Positions 1 through 12,855 of a stretch of DNA of 64,000 nucleotides are shown one piece after another (positions within the stretch are counted from its first letter, which is position 1; every line of letters begins with the position of its first letter). The position numbers and the translations under genes are program-made. The DNA is from Cladobotryum mycophilum (lineage: Eukaryota; Ascomycota; Sordariomycetes; Hypocreales; Hypocreaceae), in the NCBI GenBank assembly GCA_036429605.1, contig CM071591.1:4154001-4218000 (forward strand), read 5' to 3'. The notes beneath the pieces are model-generated. The model saw only the letters and a list, made by a program, of their open reading frames with translations. It did not search any database and had not been told where the DNA came from.

Positions 1-1331
1 CTTCTGCCTCTGATGGCACCGGAGTTCCGATGCGACATGCTCTTTCACGGAGACACGGTGTTGCCCGAGGATCACTAGGTCGGGCTTCTTCTTGGACTTG
101 GGGCAAATCAACAGCTGATTGCTGAAATCAGGTGCGGAAATGCTTGGAATTAATTTAAAAGATGCTCTCTCCTGATCTGCTACCCATTTATGGAGTTCTT
201 TGACTCATTTCATGTATCTCTCTGCCAGACTTGGGGATGCCGACGGTGAAATGGAGCCGTGTGTTCGTTATGCTCATGCTTTTTGGTAGCTGCAGATAAT
301 CGGTAGATGTTGAAGTGATTTTCGTCGTTGTAGTAAACTGTTTATGACCAAGTACAGGGTGTCTCTGTGGGCCAGGATGAGGACCAGCCACATATAACAT
401 GCATTGACGCCTCCTGAGAAAACCATCCTAGCTGCTCATCTGCTCAAGGGCAAGATCTCGGCTTCAGCCTCAGAGCATGTGATTGAGAAATGGCACAAGA
501 TTGCCAATAGTACATCTTTGCTGGCGATGCCACTAATCCCGACCATGGCAGGCCCTAGCAGCCAAGGTTAGGAAAGTAAAGCAAATTATCATAGAGGCAA
601 GGTCTAGGACAGCTAGAAATGGGCGATTCTTCTTCTTCGAACATTCCTCTGGCTTTGTGGCCATCACAAGCATCATATTTGCTTCAATGATTGCATCTTC
701 TTGATGGGTGACGGTATCTTCTGGTTAGAGGTGTGCTGTTGGGGTTGTGGGGTCTCCTATTTGTTTGTGCTTAACATGATTTTCTTTCTCTGACGTAATA
801 GGACTCAAGATGCTTCATAATATCGCAATCAGTTGATGGAGTCTTTGGCTAATGCCACCTATGCAGCTCCCATTGACTTCCAATTGTGTTCTCTGTGGCC
901 ATGTTTAAAGCCCGTTCTCGTAAAGTTGCTAATAGCACCGACAACTCCACATGGTGGTAGCATCCTCTTGGATGACCCATCGAGAGAATGTAGAATGTCT
1001 ATGCCGCCGAGCTGGATTGCCTTGATAGACAGACGGACAGGGCTGCGCGAGCCAGTGCAAGACATTTGAACAATTGGGACTCAGCATCTTCCAACTCCCT
1101 TCTTTGGTAGACTGGCCTTGTTAACAGAGACGGCGAAGTTAACGGTGCCGATTAGCATAAAAGGCTTCTGCAGTACAAGCCACGGTATATGAGCTCTTCA
1201 ACAGCCACTGGTCGTAGATCTCAGATCTCGTGTTATGTTGATAAGGCTGCTGATAATTGCCCCTACTGGCTTGGGCACTCGGGCAGTATAACGCCTCTGC
1301 TGTCGGGTTGCTGGTATTACCATAGCTATAA

Positions 1332-1860
1332 TCATTGAGGGATTGAATGTGCTAGCTCAACCGAATATACAGAAAATATTTTCTGTGCCGAACTGCGAGA
1401 TGAGGCCACGGGCTTTGGGATCTCGGTGTCACACGTATGGATAGCGATCCACAGACGCATTGCCGACACTTTCATTAAAGATTGACATTCTTGATGAGTC
1501 ATGACTAAAGACGGCATTGTTGTCCCCCACCGATTAAACAGCAGGGTGTTGGTTGACGAGGCCCATGTTTTGACTTCCAAATAGATTGCCAGAGAAGCAA
1601 GCTCAGGATGATGGGACGGCACTTGGGTCCCGGGCTGTTTGAAGCTTCCAGAACCCGATGATTCGAGCATAGAAACCCACTGAATGTTGACCAAAACAGT
1701 TTTCTTGGTCTGCGGGGAATTGGCCATTGTAGGCGGGAGAGAGTCATCTCCTGTTTGACAGTCAGATTTCGAGACCAGCAAGCCGTGCTGCACAGCTACA
1801 TACCTGATGCAAAGAGCCACTGAGGGCGTAGACCATCATAGCCTTTTTCTTCTTGCTAAT
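1332..1860 (-). other. unclassified open frame with an intron-like signal, possible relic
   Basis: On the minus strand a short open stretch with an ATG near 1836 runs to a GTATGT donor near 1803. It is followed by a TCTGAC branch-like word and an AACAG acceptor near 1750, then by about 400 bases that stay open in one frame to 1332. The frame that the splice would choose closes at 1505, while the longest frame is a different one, so the parts do not join into one clean protein. I recognise no domain. It may be a decayed gene or chance. Confidence 0.2.
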
Positions 1861-3477
1861 TTAAAGGTTTTAATAAATGTCGGGCATCAATCGATATCCC
1901 CTAGATGTTAAGATTGGCTTGGGTATATTGAGCGGTCGTTAACCTTGACATCGACGATGGCCAGCCGCCGAATCATGGTTTCAGAAGTTAAGCGCCACTA
2001 GAACCGATTTTGGATAAACTAGACAACCTTTAAATAATTAGTACTAGGCTGTGTTTTTGTTGCAGATCATGGAGATGGGTCACTCACATAACTTATTTCT
2101 TTGCATCAATCTTGTATCTGATCTGGGTGATCGTGCGTCCTGGTCGGAAGAGGATGGAATTGAATGATGAAGATTCTGTCCGCTGAGAATCATTTGCTTG
2201 TACGGTGAGTTAAAGTATTAGTTGCTGAAGCGGATGCATTAAGTGGAATTTGATAGGCTCCGATGACGGGCAAATATGCCGTCGTATTCTCGAGCCGGTT
2301 TGTCCACATAGCCTTTGTAGACCTTTGATGCCCCATGATAAGCAATGCCACACATTGGCGGCTTTTTCTCACCTATGCTCTAGCATATATTTGTTCTCTG
2401 TTTCTAGGGCATGCGATCAAATCAAAGGACTGAGTATACCACCAAACTTCCCTCGTATGGATCTGGGTTTTGGTGGGGGGTTCTTCTATGATCGATGCAT
2501 CATGCCAACTCTCAGGTCAGATCTGACATGGCCTTTGGTTTGATGTTGGCGAGGTTAAACTATCAAAGGTATTTGGCATATAGGAATTCGATCTCGAAAG
2601 ACAAGCGCCTCTCTATGGAGGTAGATTCCTCGAAATCTCGACCAGCGTCCTCTTCGTGTTGAAACGATACGTCCCCTGATTTTTGCGGTCATTATTGCAT
2701 CGAACGTTCGGCCGATCTATCGTTTGCGTGGCTCAATGGAAGCGATGGATTATATATTCTCGTCGATTGAGAGTTCGTCGTGCGTATGCTTTGCTAGGAT
2801 GACGAAGAGGGGTGAGTTTCGTATTCTTCAATCAATAGAGACCTGTGTATGAGGGTGATTAGCCTTTGCTATATTTTCGATAACGAGAAAGGATATAGAT
2901 AGAGGAGAGATAAGAGGTTAAAGGAAGCAGTGGTAGCAGTCGCCTGTTCTGCGAGACATGAGGCCACCTTGCAATGTGTTTGAATGCGGTGTGTTGGAAA
3001 CTTGCAGAGATTTCTTCTGAAGGAGCGATAACGTGGATTAGAAACAAAAGAACGAAAAGTACGTATTGCACTGGCAGAATTTGTTTGCTCCTTCTCCTCG
3101 TCCGGTCTTTACTAGGATGTAGAAAGGTAGCGAGAGAAGGTGTGGAGGGAAGGCTTGCCCTGAGTGGGGATCTTGCGAAAATGTCACTTTGTAGTCGACA
3201 CAAGCACCCCTGAAGACTGTAGGCTTTTTATCTCAATTTTGAATGCCTTTCTCGGTACTCCTCGCAGTGACCTCTGAAGAAACTACCTTGTCACGGAAAT
3301 GTAGCTTGAAGTTAAACTTCTATTTCAGGTCATCATCATACCAGCAGCCATCTGATACCGCCACCATTCACTGCATTATTGCTATATTCGCAAGTACTCC
3401 ACTCCTTCTTGACGATCCCGGAGAAAAAACAATAGCTTGCATAGATGAAATATTTATATGCCCTATTTAACTGGATC

Positions 3478-3531
3478 ATTTCCTGCATTTCCTGCATTTC
3501 CTGCATCTCCTCCCCCCCCCCCCCCCCCCCC
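3478..3531. repeat. 9-bp tandem repeat followed by poly-C
   Basis: The unit TTCCTGCAT is repeated about three times and runs into 20 consecutive C residues at 3512-3531. This is a simple-sequence tract; its exact length may be uncertain because homopolymers are error-prone. Confidence 0.9.
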
Positions 3532-4373
3532 GGTTCGTGTGCTTCTAGTACTGAATGCGATGAAAGTGATTAAAGTGTAAAAATGCACGGTAACACCACG
3601 AAAATCCGTACAAATACCAACGAGGATTGTAAATTAATAGGTTAAACTCGCTGCGAATTATACCAGAGCTCACCGAAACTGGAAGCATTCGCTAGTGACC
3701 ACACTTTAGCCCTAGCACATTGAAGCAACTTGCTAGCACAACTAAAGATACCACTACTAAGCTCTGCAAGAGCAATATGGATCTCGAATTGGTCAATAGC
3801 GACATCATATACAACCGAGTGCGAGACGGATTCTAGATGTCGCTGGTCGTATGCACCAGTGCTTTGCGAATAAAAGCCACCCGGGCTAACCGCATAGCAT
3901 CAATGTCATGGTATGGTATCGCAACGCATATGAGAGAGGTGCTCGTCGCCCCGTCTGAGTGTAGATATCATATGATAATATAGAAGTTCGATAGACTTGG
4001 GGGGATCGTCTCCGAACCGTTCGATATCAACAGTAAGGATGGTGATCTTCAGTCTGTGACCACAACATCCGGATTTCTCGAGATGATTTCAGAGTAGCTT
4101 GAGCGTAGTCCTATTGTTGTTGTATCTGATATTAAAGAGTACATCAAAATCGAACGAGGCGGCAAGACGAGAAAGTCTTTTTCTTGACAGGCCATGAGGT
4201 GGTTACGTTGCATTACTGATCGGGCGACGGCGTGTTGAAAATTCCACTACAACGAGGATCTGCAGACGCTGCTCTGTAGCTGAGCAAGCGATCACGTTCA
4301 ACGTCTCCAAAAGAAAGAAAAAAGCTAGCATTGGCACACTGCTTAACAGGGTGTACTGGTGTGAGAGGCCGAT

Positions 4374-4613
4374 CTATGAGGCGGGTTCATGCATTGCTTT
4401 GCTTTCTGCGCTTAAAGGCTGAATTACGTGGCCTAAATCATTTTTTAGCTGAATCCCCCCAGAGATATCTCCATTAATGATAATATGATGATCAATGAAG
4501 ACGCCGATGACCGCTCCTGGTGAGTCTTCTTGGTCGACCTTGACCTTGCCATTAGAAGCGGAGCAGAAGGCGCCTCGGAGGCAAAGGGAAAGACTGGCCA
4601 CAAGTGTTTTCAT
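4374..4613 (-). CDS. possible small secreted protein (79 aa)
   Basis: A 79-residue frame starts with a real ATG and begins with Lys, a hydrophobic stretch (about residues 4-12) and an Ala/Ser-rich end around residue 20. This looks like a weak signal peptide, although an Arg interrupts it. The rest is acidic to neutral with a patch of Ile/His residues and no recognisable domain. It lies 131 bases downstream of the stop of the secreted PAN-like gene on the same strand, so it could be a tiny effector-like gene, a relic of a tandem copy or chance. No intron signal is needed. Confidence is low because short frames are common by chance. Confidence 0.3.
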   Translation of the reverse strand: MKTLVASLSLCLRGAFCSASNGKVKVDQEDSPGAVIGVFIDHHIIINGDISGGIQLKNDLGHVIQPLSAESKAMHEPAS

Positions 4614-4744
4614 GGCCGTCGGTGCATTCTAAGATCAGCATCATTCTTACGTCAACCAATGTAAGGCATAAAGGAAATAGTTTAAACTTTTTCCATTAAA
4701 TTAAGTCGCCCAATGTACAAAATCGCCAATTACCTCCCCTCCTC

Positions 4745-5920
4745 TCAATTGACCAAATTGTAACCAACATTATACCCTGACCAGGGAATGGCACATTGGA
4801 TATAACTTGGTTGATAAGCCATGTCATCCAACAGACACCAGGCTGGGTACCCCCGGCTTGCTCCGTCCAAATCAATGTAGAAGAACCACCAGAGACAGTT
4901 GGACTTGTCATTACAGCGTTTAGCACAAGCTGTTCGACCGGCAAGGTACGAGTCAGAGGATGATCCAACATCTCCATGGATATCTATATAGTCTATACCA
5001 GAGCGTTAGATAAGTTATGGATGCAGGATTGGGGTATTTACCAGTGTATCGGTTATATACGCATCCGGCTGCTGGACCATAAACGCGTGTATATTTCTTT
5101 CCGCCCACATAGACTGTTTCGGTTGCCGCAGGCAATGTTACAGCACTCGTCTTTGTTTCAGTTTGTGTAAGCGTCTTGGTGCTGCTGGGAATTGTCGTGT
5201 ACACCGTAGCCGGCACGGTTGCATAGTTTGTGAGTGAAATGGTCGTAGTCTTTGTGACCGTGATGGACTTGGAAGGGCCGAGGAAGCAACTGCAGGCTTT
5301 GGATGCAACGGATGCTGCAACACCTCCAAGCGGAGGAGGGGTGTATGGTGGCGGCTGGTAAGCACGGTTTTCCAAGATTGGAGTGGCACTACATAAGCTG
5401 TTAGTGAAGATGGCTAACAACGAGGAAGTGAAACGTACATAGTTGCTGTTACTGTAGGTGGAGTGATTGTGTTGGTTACAACCGCTGTCTGTACCACAGT
5501 CGCTGACGCAAGGCCAGAGGTGATCTAACTGAGGTTCAGTACCCTGTTCAAAAGTGTGATGGGCCACGGTTTCGATGTCTTACCGTGAGGACCGTTGATC
5601 CTATAGTCGTAGTGATCGTAGTATGTGCGGTTACGGAAGACGTTACTATATTCTGTGAGCAAACATGTGGTAGAATAGGTATGAGAAAGCTTACATGAAA
5701 CCGTTACAGTCGTGGCTTTCAGATAAGAAGAGCAAAACGTCGTCGCCTTCGGACCAACAATTGTCAGGGCGATATCTATGACCCTCAGCACAGGAGATGT
5801 GCAAGTCGGGTAGGCATTTGCCTTCCTGCGCTCCAGAGCGGCATGGTCCTCTGCCTCAGCAACAGGCGACGCTGTGACGCCCAATGCGCAAAGGAGTTGA
5901 AGAATTGCGAGGCTCCGCAT
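4745..5920 (-). CDS. secreted protein with Thr/Val-rich repeats and a C-terminal PAN/apple-like Cys module
   Basis: Five exons join in one frame: 5920-5695, 5645-5584, 5524-5439, 5388-5042 and 4992-4745 (introns 49-59 bases with GTAAGC, GTAAGA, GTACGT and GTAAAT donors), giving 322 residues. The start is chosen because the residues that follow (MRSLAILQLLCALGVTAS) form a classic signal peptide; a dibasic RR after residue 30 could be a Kex2 site. The middle is rich in Thr and Val, as in many fungal wall or extracellular proteins. The last 75 residues carry six cysteines around a WWFFYIDL core, which resembles PAN/apple-type modules; that assignment is by pattern only. No GPI tail is visible, so the product is probably released or wall-bound. 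The substrate or ligand is unknown. A shorter single-exon reading of the middle part exists but lacks the Cys-rich end. Confidence 0.7.
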
Positions 5921-8900
5921 AGTGACTTTAAATGAGAAAGAGTTAACAGAATGCAGAAAAAAACGCTCGGCAAGAACGACAACGACCATTGTCCCTTTAT
6001 ACAAGACGAAGGCATATCATTTGCATATCCCACCGCACAAAGCTGAACAAGTCAATGTCTCAGTGGCACCGCCGGACCTGTCAATCTACCACCCATTTAA
6101 TGAACTGCCGCGCAAATAGTCCAGACTAGCACTAGCGACGGGCTGAGCAACACGTGGATGAAGCTCGTTGACACAGCCCTGGAGCCCGGCACTTGCATGA
6201 CCAACAAGTTCTAGGCCAAATTGGAACGACGTACCAAAATAGAGGCGGTAAACATTGTCAAGGCCATATCCCGGATCAGGGGGGCAACATGAGAGAGCCT
6301 CTGCTCCATCTAAGGACAGACCCATAAGACAAACGCATCGTATCGAGAAGGGAATTGATAGGTGTGATATCCTATCATAGTTCCAAAGCCACAAGACAAC
6401 TCTGGGATAAGGATATTCTGTAACTGTCAAACTATTAGCTCAAGCGGGCCAGCTAGGCCTAAACAAATAAGGCTGTTTTCAGCTAAAGCGCCACCACAAC
6501 GTCGATAGCCGAGCGATGGGACGTTATAAAAGGGCTAGACCGGTCTGCCTCGGAACCATCTTTGGGGTTATGTTCTGAGCTTATTTAGGAATTCGGGTTT
6601 GTCGTAGTAAAGGGCTGTGTAGATGAATAGCAGGAGATGCTTCTCATGAGACTGCTTTTTGCGTCTGCGGTGGCCTGTAGAACTCGGCGGGAATTTTGCG
6701 CGACAATGTCATCGAGAGGCAGTCGTTTGGTAGACACCTGTGGCTCCTAATGTCCAAGCGCGTGCTCATCCAACGCCTCTTGCCAAGTTTAGATAGAGAA
6801 TTTATAGTATGCGGCGTACGGCATCTAGCACTGCCAAGAGTCAGCCTCATGACGACCTAAAGCAGGATAAAAATTACCAATGGTATCACAGAAAGACGCG
6901 AGATTCTTGGTGTGCTTGAAGCTGTGATAGCGGCGCGTGTTGGCGGCATCGGAGACATTGGTATCTCATGCATACACGGCATACATAGATGCCAGTGCAA
7001 TAGCTAAAGACTTCCCGTTTGGGACCACACCATAGGATATGCGTTCGAGCCCGGGTTTTGTAGTAAAGATCCAAAGGGACTAATAGTTCAAAACCAGAGT
7101 ATCCGGGACATTTGTGAGGTACGACCACATCAAACCGTGACGTTTTATGCAACCAAGCCCAAGTTCCATTCTGCGCGGCTTTAGCATGGAGCCAAGGACG
7201 TTGTCGAGAGTTATAAACGAGTGCGACTGCAAAGGTGGCCACTTTGGTCGTGTAGGCTTCTGAATTAGACAAGGGCAGTCGCCTGTTATTTCCCCAAGGG
7301 AAAATATGTGTCTGTATGCAGGGCAACATGGCAATTGCCTGGACCATGATGAGTCGACATTGACCCTCATTCCGAAATATCAATACCCCGATGGTATTGT
7401 TGATGATATGCATGTGCCACTAACTCCAGCCCAACTCGCGGGCGGCTTTGCCAGCATCTCTTTCGTGGGGTCACATTGTACATCACCCGCGTTATATTCG
7501 GATTTCTTGACTTTTGTTGTATCTCTTGGGACTGATTTGGACCCTTCTTCTTCCATTCATCACTCGTTCGCCCATCAACACTCCCTCTTTTTCTTCTTCC
7601 ACTTCACAAGAACCGCCAGCCAGATTTTGTTTTGCCAATACTGGCCGTAGCTTTATGGTATAGGGTATACACAACCTGTGCTGCTGCTGCCACGTAGAAT
7701 TGGCATCGTACTTCAAGAAGCTCTAGCCCATCTCCCTCATCCATAGCCCTTACCGTAATGTCCCCAACTTTATTTAGACTCAGCTTAACGCTAGGCCTAG
7801 GATCTCAAGGCTCGATAGATTCAGACAGGCCTTATACAGCTTCTGTATAGCCAGAATAGGCAGCCTGAACGTTCAGGACTTTTGGCCACCGAGAGCATTA
7901 GGTACCACGTTTTAGGGCCTTGTGCCTCAGTCCTAGAGCTACCAATCTGGACGACAAACCATTGGCTCAGCCACTTGTCATAGCTGATCTTGTCGGATAA
8001 AAGCACGCACCGTGTTGTGTCCATTCGATGTTCCCACCGCGCTGGTGCTTGCAACCAAGATCCCAAAAGCCAAAGGAAGAAAACGTACTGTCCTATGTCA
8101 GGGTCTTGAAATTATAAGAGCACCTGCGTTCAGTCGGGCGAATCATACCGAATGCGCCATAGGGGTTGCGTATGTAGTGGTCATGGGTTTCCGTCATTCC
8201 CGCGAATTTCTGCTGTACTTCTGGATTCCCGCTGTTTCTGCAAATACTCACTGTTGCTGGGGGTTCTGCAAGGTTACTGTACTGTGATACGAAAAGTCCG
8301 AAGCCTCGCATCATCCGTTACTTCACTTTGAGTAACTCTTCATGCAGTACTCATCCATACTTCTTTCCCCTGGTGTATAATGATGATGAGATGTTCAAAG
8401 AATGTGGGAACACGAGGTGCCGGGAGCAGATGGCTTTGTCTGCATATCGGTGTCGCTGGTGAACACTGACTTTTCCGTATGCTCCCGTCACCTCGATGAG
8501 GTATTGTGTTCCTCGTTCTCCGACATTATTTCGAGGCCATCGTAGTAATTTGTGCAGCTCGCTGGATCATGACGGTAGATCCCATTCGGATGTTATCCAA
8601 GGTGACTTGCTTTATTCTTTTTATCGCTTTTTCTGGTACAGAAAGGAAGGAGCGCTTGGACGTCCGCTTTTCGCTATGAAATGGTATACGCTTAGGGCAG
8701 GATTGAGATTGGTAATGGGCGGTGGAATCTGATACTGGGAGGCAAACAACTTCTGGTTCTGGTATCGATTTGGGCAGCTGCATTGCGTTCTTAAGAAAAA
8801 GAACTCCTACCGCCAGTGCGTCGTCGTCTCAATCGAAGTTGGTTACCAAGGGATCTAGCCCAGTCGACGCGTGCCTCGAAGCCATATTGTGTGGAAAGAC

Positions 8901-11900
8901 AAGGTATTTGGAATGGATGGGACCGTGCCGGTCGGCTGCTCAACCCAAGGAAGGACACCTATTCCCGTGGTTAGTAAATAGCCAAGGGAACATTTATTAG
9001 AGTTTGGTATACTTACAACATTTCTATCCATAATGGGGATCATCCTGCTATACTAGGTAGAGATTTCTTGAAGCAGGGCACGGGTTAGTTCGTAGGACTC
9101 TCCTCTGCTGCGGCAGGGATTGGGACAGTTCTCCGGGGGGGTGATTTCAGCAATGCATTCTCTCGGATCATGTGTGTACCGTCAGCCAACTCATAGAGCA
9201 GGGCATTTGCAGAAACGGCTACCGCAAGTAGCGTCTCTGGGTCATCCGTAGTTGGACTGGGCAGCTGGTTATTCCACTAGAGTCCAAGTTGGCAAGCTGT
9301 CTTCCAAGGGATTATCGAGCCGGATGTTATCCTATGCTCCTTGTCAGCATAACCAAAGCCAAGGCATCTGCAGCTACATACCTCTCGGAACTAGGGAGGG
9401 GACTGGACTCGATCCTCCTAGATTGGCTGGCCGTAAGCACTCGGTTAGTTACAAGGGAGACATACCATTGGTGAAAACATGGTTTGATTGAGCTTGGGGA
9501 CGAAAGCTGTCCCCAGAGACCTACCGACACACTCAGATGCCTCGTAGATCTCGAAGACGCCGAAGAATCTAGAAGAAAAGAAGACAAACGTGTTCTTATT
9601 CTTTAATTCATGATGATGGTGAAAGAATTTCCGTTTGTGAATGAAGAGCGTAGAATCAATGCAAACAATGAAAGAACTTTTATTCTTTCAGGTTTCGTAA
9701 GGAGGGGGTGGAGGGGATAACATTGAATAAACGCCTACGCCCTAAGGTGGTTCGCACCTGCGCACTTCCCAAACTCGATTTTTGCATGCTTCCTATTTTC
9801 GACCACTCCAAACTTCAAACAAAGCGAGAAAATCTTTAACAGCGCCTCAGAGTATAGAAACTCTCTGTATCCTTTGTCTTTTGCTTTTCGAGAAAGACAC
9901 ATAGGGTATCCCTCCTTGAGAAGAACCCCATCAGAAGATTATATTGAGAGACAGCAATCAGATCTCTAAGATCCATGCTTTCAGCCTTCCAGTGTTACAA
10001 TCTCTTCCTCTACAGACTTAACCCCTTAGTATTCAGTCTTTTTACAGTGACAAAGACTATTGCTAATTACATTTTTTCTTTTAAAGGCAGACCGTCTCAA
10101 TTAACCCAGTCGACTACCCTCGTTCCTCTACATTACTATTACAACAGCTTCCGAAACAATTACTCTAATTATCACTCACCCCCAGCCACTCTAGGCTTTT
10201 CGATTTAAAACAATGCCAGACGCAGACACCTGTTACCTTATAACTCGTTGTCATGCCTCTAGAATATTGCTGTTTTGCGATGTTTCACACTCGGTACTCC
10301 GGGTTCCACCATGTTTTCTATTTCTCGAAATTTCCTTCGGCACTCCGGATTCCTTCTGTTACTCCGATTGCAATTATTTCCAACAAAGAGACGCCTATGG
10401 GCATTTGATGCAGATTAAACAGATACCTAAATGGGCTTTTATGATCAAGCCGATCTCAAATCGCAAGGCTTGGATATGAGATGGCAACAAGCTTATATCA
10501 GAAGGCATAAGGCGAACGATTTAACACTTTACGCCATGCATCAACCTGCCTTCGTTGTCAGGAGACACAAGTCAAATATCGATACGACTATATAGGCGAG
10601 GAAGTATTATACACCTGACCCTCTCAGCTCAACGATAGAGGTCATTTTTACATTTACAGGTTGCAATGCGCAACATATGTACCGTTACGAGACGCGCAAA
10701 CACTGTCAAATAGACATCCAATCCTTCGGTCCTCCCCTCACTCTAGGCTCTTCTCGGGGCACAGGACGATACCAACATCGAAAGTCGCAGGACCAAATCA
10801 ATACAGGCGTACATCGTCCTCAGCATTGCCACGCTGTCGAATAAGGCTACTCAGTTTGTGGACAACACGACAGGGAGCTAAAGGTTTTGGCGAAATGTGA
10901 CACCAAGACGCAACACAGAGTTCTCAAGGTGCTACAAACCGGGCGCTGAACACCGAAGTTCAAAAGAATTTGTCTCCGTATGACGACCATGATATCTCCG
11001 TTTTACCAAGAGCAACGTCCCACAGATAATAAGAAGAGAGCGTTTGCCGGGGCATCAGGAGTATATGGCTCCCCAGACGATCCCAGACAAATACAGCCTC
11101 TCTGCTTCAGAATTTGAGTTCTATTGCACGGTCAAATCAGCCACGGCTACGAATAAAAAAGGTCTGTTGCCCCCATCATGTTTTCTCCTGACTTCAAGCA
11201 AAATCAATGGAATGAGACTAGAGACATCCTCACCAATGAGATTCCTGATACTCTGCGAGGAAGATGTATCAAGCATGCTATAATCGCTAGTCTCAGTGAA
11301 AGTGCGGAGCGCCGTTTGTTCTCCAAGAGGTTTGTGAACCCCAGCAACCCCCAAAACTCAAACCCTTTGCAACCGATGTTGTCAGAGGGCTAAGTTATTT
11401 TCGCCATTTTAGAGTTCCCGGCTATGGAATTGCTATGCTCTTTCTAATCAGGTCCGGGATTTTTATGCTTGACCCTATTCAGCATGCCGACTTTTCTCTT
11501 GAGACTATTTCAGAGACGAGCGGGACTCTCCAAAAGAATAGACACAGTTCATTGTAATCTCTGGCGCCGCCCATCACTCCCTTTCTTCCCATGAGTCTCT
11601 CGTATTTCTACGGATTTCCCGCGTTTCCACGGATTACTCTTATTCCTGTGGATTGCTCCCGTTTCTCTAGCCGATCACCACCCGCCATATTTAGATTCCC
11701 CAGAATCTCAAACATGATGATTTTGTTTTGCTTGAATCGGTTTCTAAACGCATGTATCGCGGATCATGTTTAAACGCTGATGAGAAAGGTAAGTAAAGCT
11801 ACCAGCCGTAAAATCTGCCCCCTATTCCACACCAGTATATATTCTCAGAAGAAGGATTGTGTTATGCGAAAAGATTCTTGTATCCGGTGTGCATTATGTA

Positions 11901-12414
11901 TCGCAACGGGTGGATTGACAGACTGCACAATACATGTTCCACGGCTTGATCCTCAAACAGGATTGCTGCTATATTGGACGGTAACGGGGCGGAAGCGTGT
12001 CTAGTCGTATTTTCTTCCACTCTGGTGGCCATCAAGTAGAAGATCACGTCAGTCTTACTCTCTACCACAGAAGACCTGTTCGATCAAATCTTCCCTGGTT
12101 CAAAGTATTGCATACGTCCTTTGGTGTGGCAGCCTGTAATCGTAAGTATCATAGAATAGCATCGATGCTGCACCGTACGCCCCATCCGCTTGTGGCAGCT
12201 ACCCATATCCTACTCTTCTCTTCACGTCTGTAAATACTATCCTGATGCATCATATACGCCGATGTTGTAAAGATGAACCGAGAGAGCAAGATTGTATTGT
12301 TGAACTCATTTAGTAAGAGGGGGACATCAGGTCCTCAAATACTGCCACATCTCAAGCAGCAATGGTACATGTAGCATGCTGATTTCTCGCAGCAGCGCCC
12401 CCCTTCAGAGCCGA
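5921..12414. other. gene-poor region with decayed sequence
   Basis: No intact gene is supported over 6.5 kb. The minus strand at 8791-9568 holds a relic with preserved introns (listed separately). A minus-strand open frame of about 175 residues at 6886-7413 has no recognisable domain. Other short frames overlap each other on both strands. A TAGTGGCGCTT-like word recurs in weaker form near 6484. CCGGATT/ACGGATT-like words recur at about 10290-10370 and 11610-11660 without forming a clear repeat. Confidence 0.5.
8791..9568 (-). pseudogene. relic of an intron-containing gene, family unknown
   Basis: Reading the minus strand, an open stretch 9568-9466 ends at a GTATGT donor. A 48-base intron follows with an AACTAACC branch site and a CTAG acceptor (9465-9418). 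The same phase then continues for about 300 bases with protein-like composition, interrupted by two TAG codons, and closes near 9090. A second well-formed intron (9016-8959, GTAAGT donor, TTTACTAACC branch, AATAG acceptor) joins further open sequence that ends at 8791. Two good introns plus nonsense codons indicate a once-functional gene. Both TAG codons could come from CAG by C-to-T change, as in repeat-induced point mutation, but the region is not visibly AT-rich. I could not assign a family; a fungal transcription factor middle region is only a guess. Confidence 0.35.
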
Positions 12415-12855
12415 TTAAATTCCAAACTTCTTATCTTTGTCCGCAATAAAGAATTCTTTGCCTGTTGTCTCCTTGTACTTGTCGCGGATGAAGTCTGAGA
12501 TTGCCTCGTCCTTGGCCTGCTCAGCGGCAGTTTCGTTGCTTTGATCACCTTGTCCGAGGATCTTTTCCTGAAACATGTCGACAGCTGTTGGGTGTTAGCA
12601 GGACTGAAGATTATGGAGATGAGCCGCTCAATAGGATCATGCCATACCTTTGTCAAGCGCATCCTCGTTCTTCTCGCCTTGGGCTCCTCCTCCAGCTGCA
12701 CTATTAATCATGCCCATAAAGCCACCGCTCCCGCTTCCGCTTCCGCTTCCTTTTCCTTGCTGTTCGTCTCGACGTTCGTATTCATCTTTATTCTGGTTGT
12801 TCTGGTTGTTCTGATCGCCATTGGAGCCTCCGGTGACTTTCTTGAAGAAATCCAT
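12415..12855 (-). CDS. small hydrophilic conserved fungal protein (125 aa)
   Basis: Exon 12855-12648 and exon 12584-12415 join through a 63-base intron with GTATGG donor and TGCTAAC branch site. The protein has a short N-terminal amphipathic start (MDFFKKV), a disordered Asn/Gln/Gly/Ser-rich middle including a run of Gly-Ser dipeptides (about residues 36-45), and a conserved-looking C-terminal half with the phrases EDALDKAVDMFQE and ISDFIRDKYKE. I recall proteins of this layout across Pezizomycotina, usually annotated as hypothetical or stress-induced, so conservation is family memory and function is not known. There is no signal peptide or membrane segment, so it is probably cytosolic. Confidence 0.75.

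Larger units (their letters stand above)
1..4373. other. gene-poor intergenic stretch
   Basis: I see no convincing gene in this stretch. It holds only short open frames, one unclassified frame at 1332-1860 (listed separately), a copy of the word GTTAAGCGCCACTA at 1987-2000 that recurs near 29.37 kb, and a tandem repeat followed by a C homopolymer at 3478-3531. There is no obvious transposon end or tRNA. The many short broken frames fit old decayed sequence, but that is inference. Confidence 0.55.

Noticed and set aside
6886..7413. Minus-strand frame of 175 residues
   Set aside because: No domain, no signal peptide and an overlapping plus-strand frame of similar quality; kept only as a note.
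1..12414. RIP-mutated repeat region
   Set aside because: The region is gene-poor but not strongly AT-rich and shows no obvious TpA excess by eye; only two compatible TAG codons were seen in one relic.
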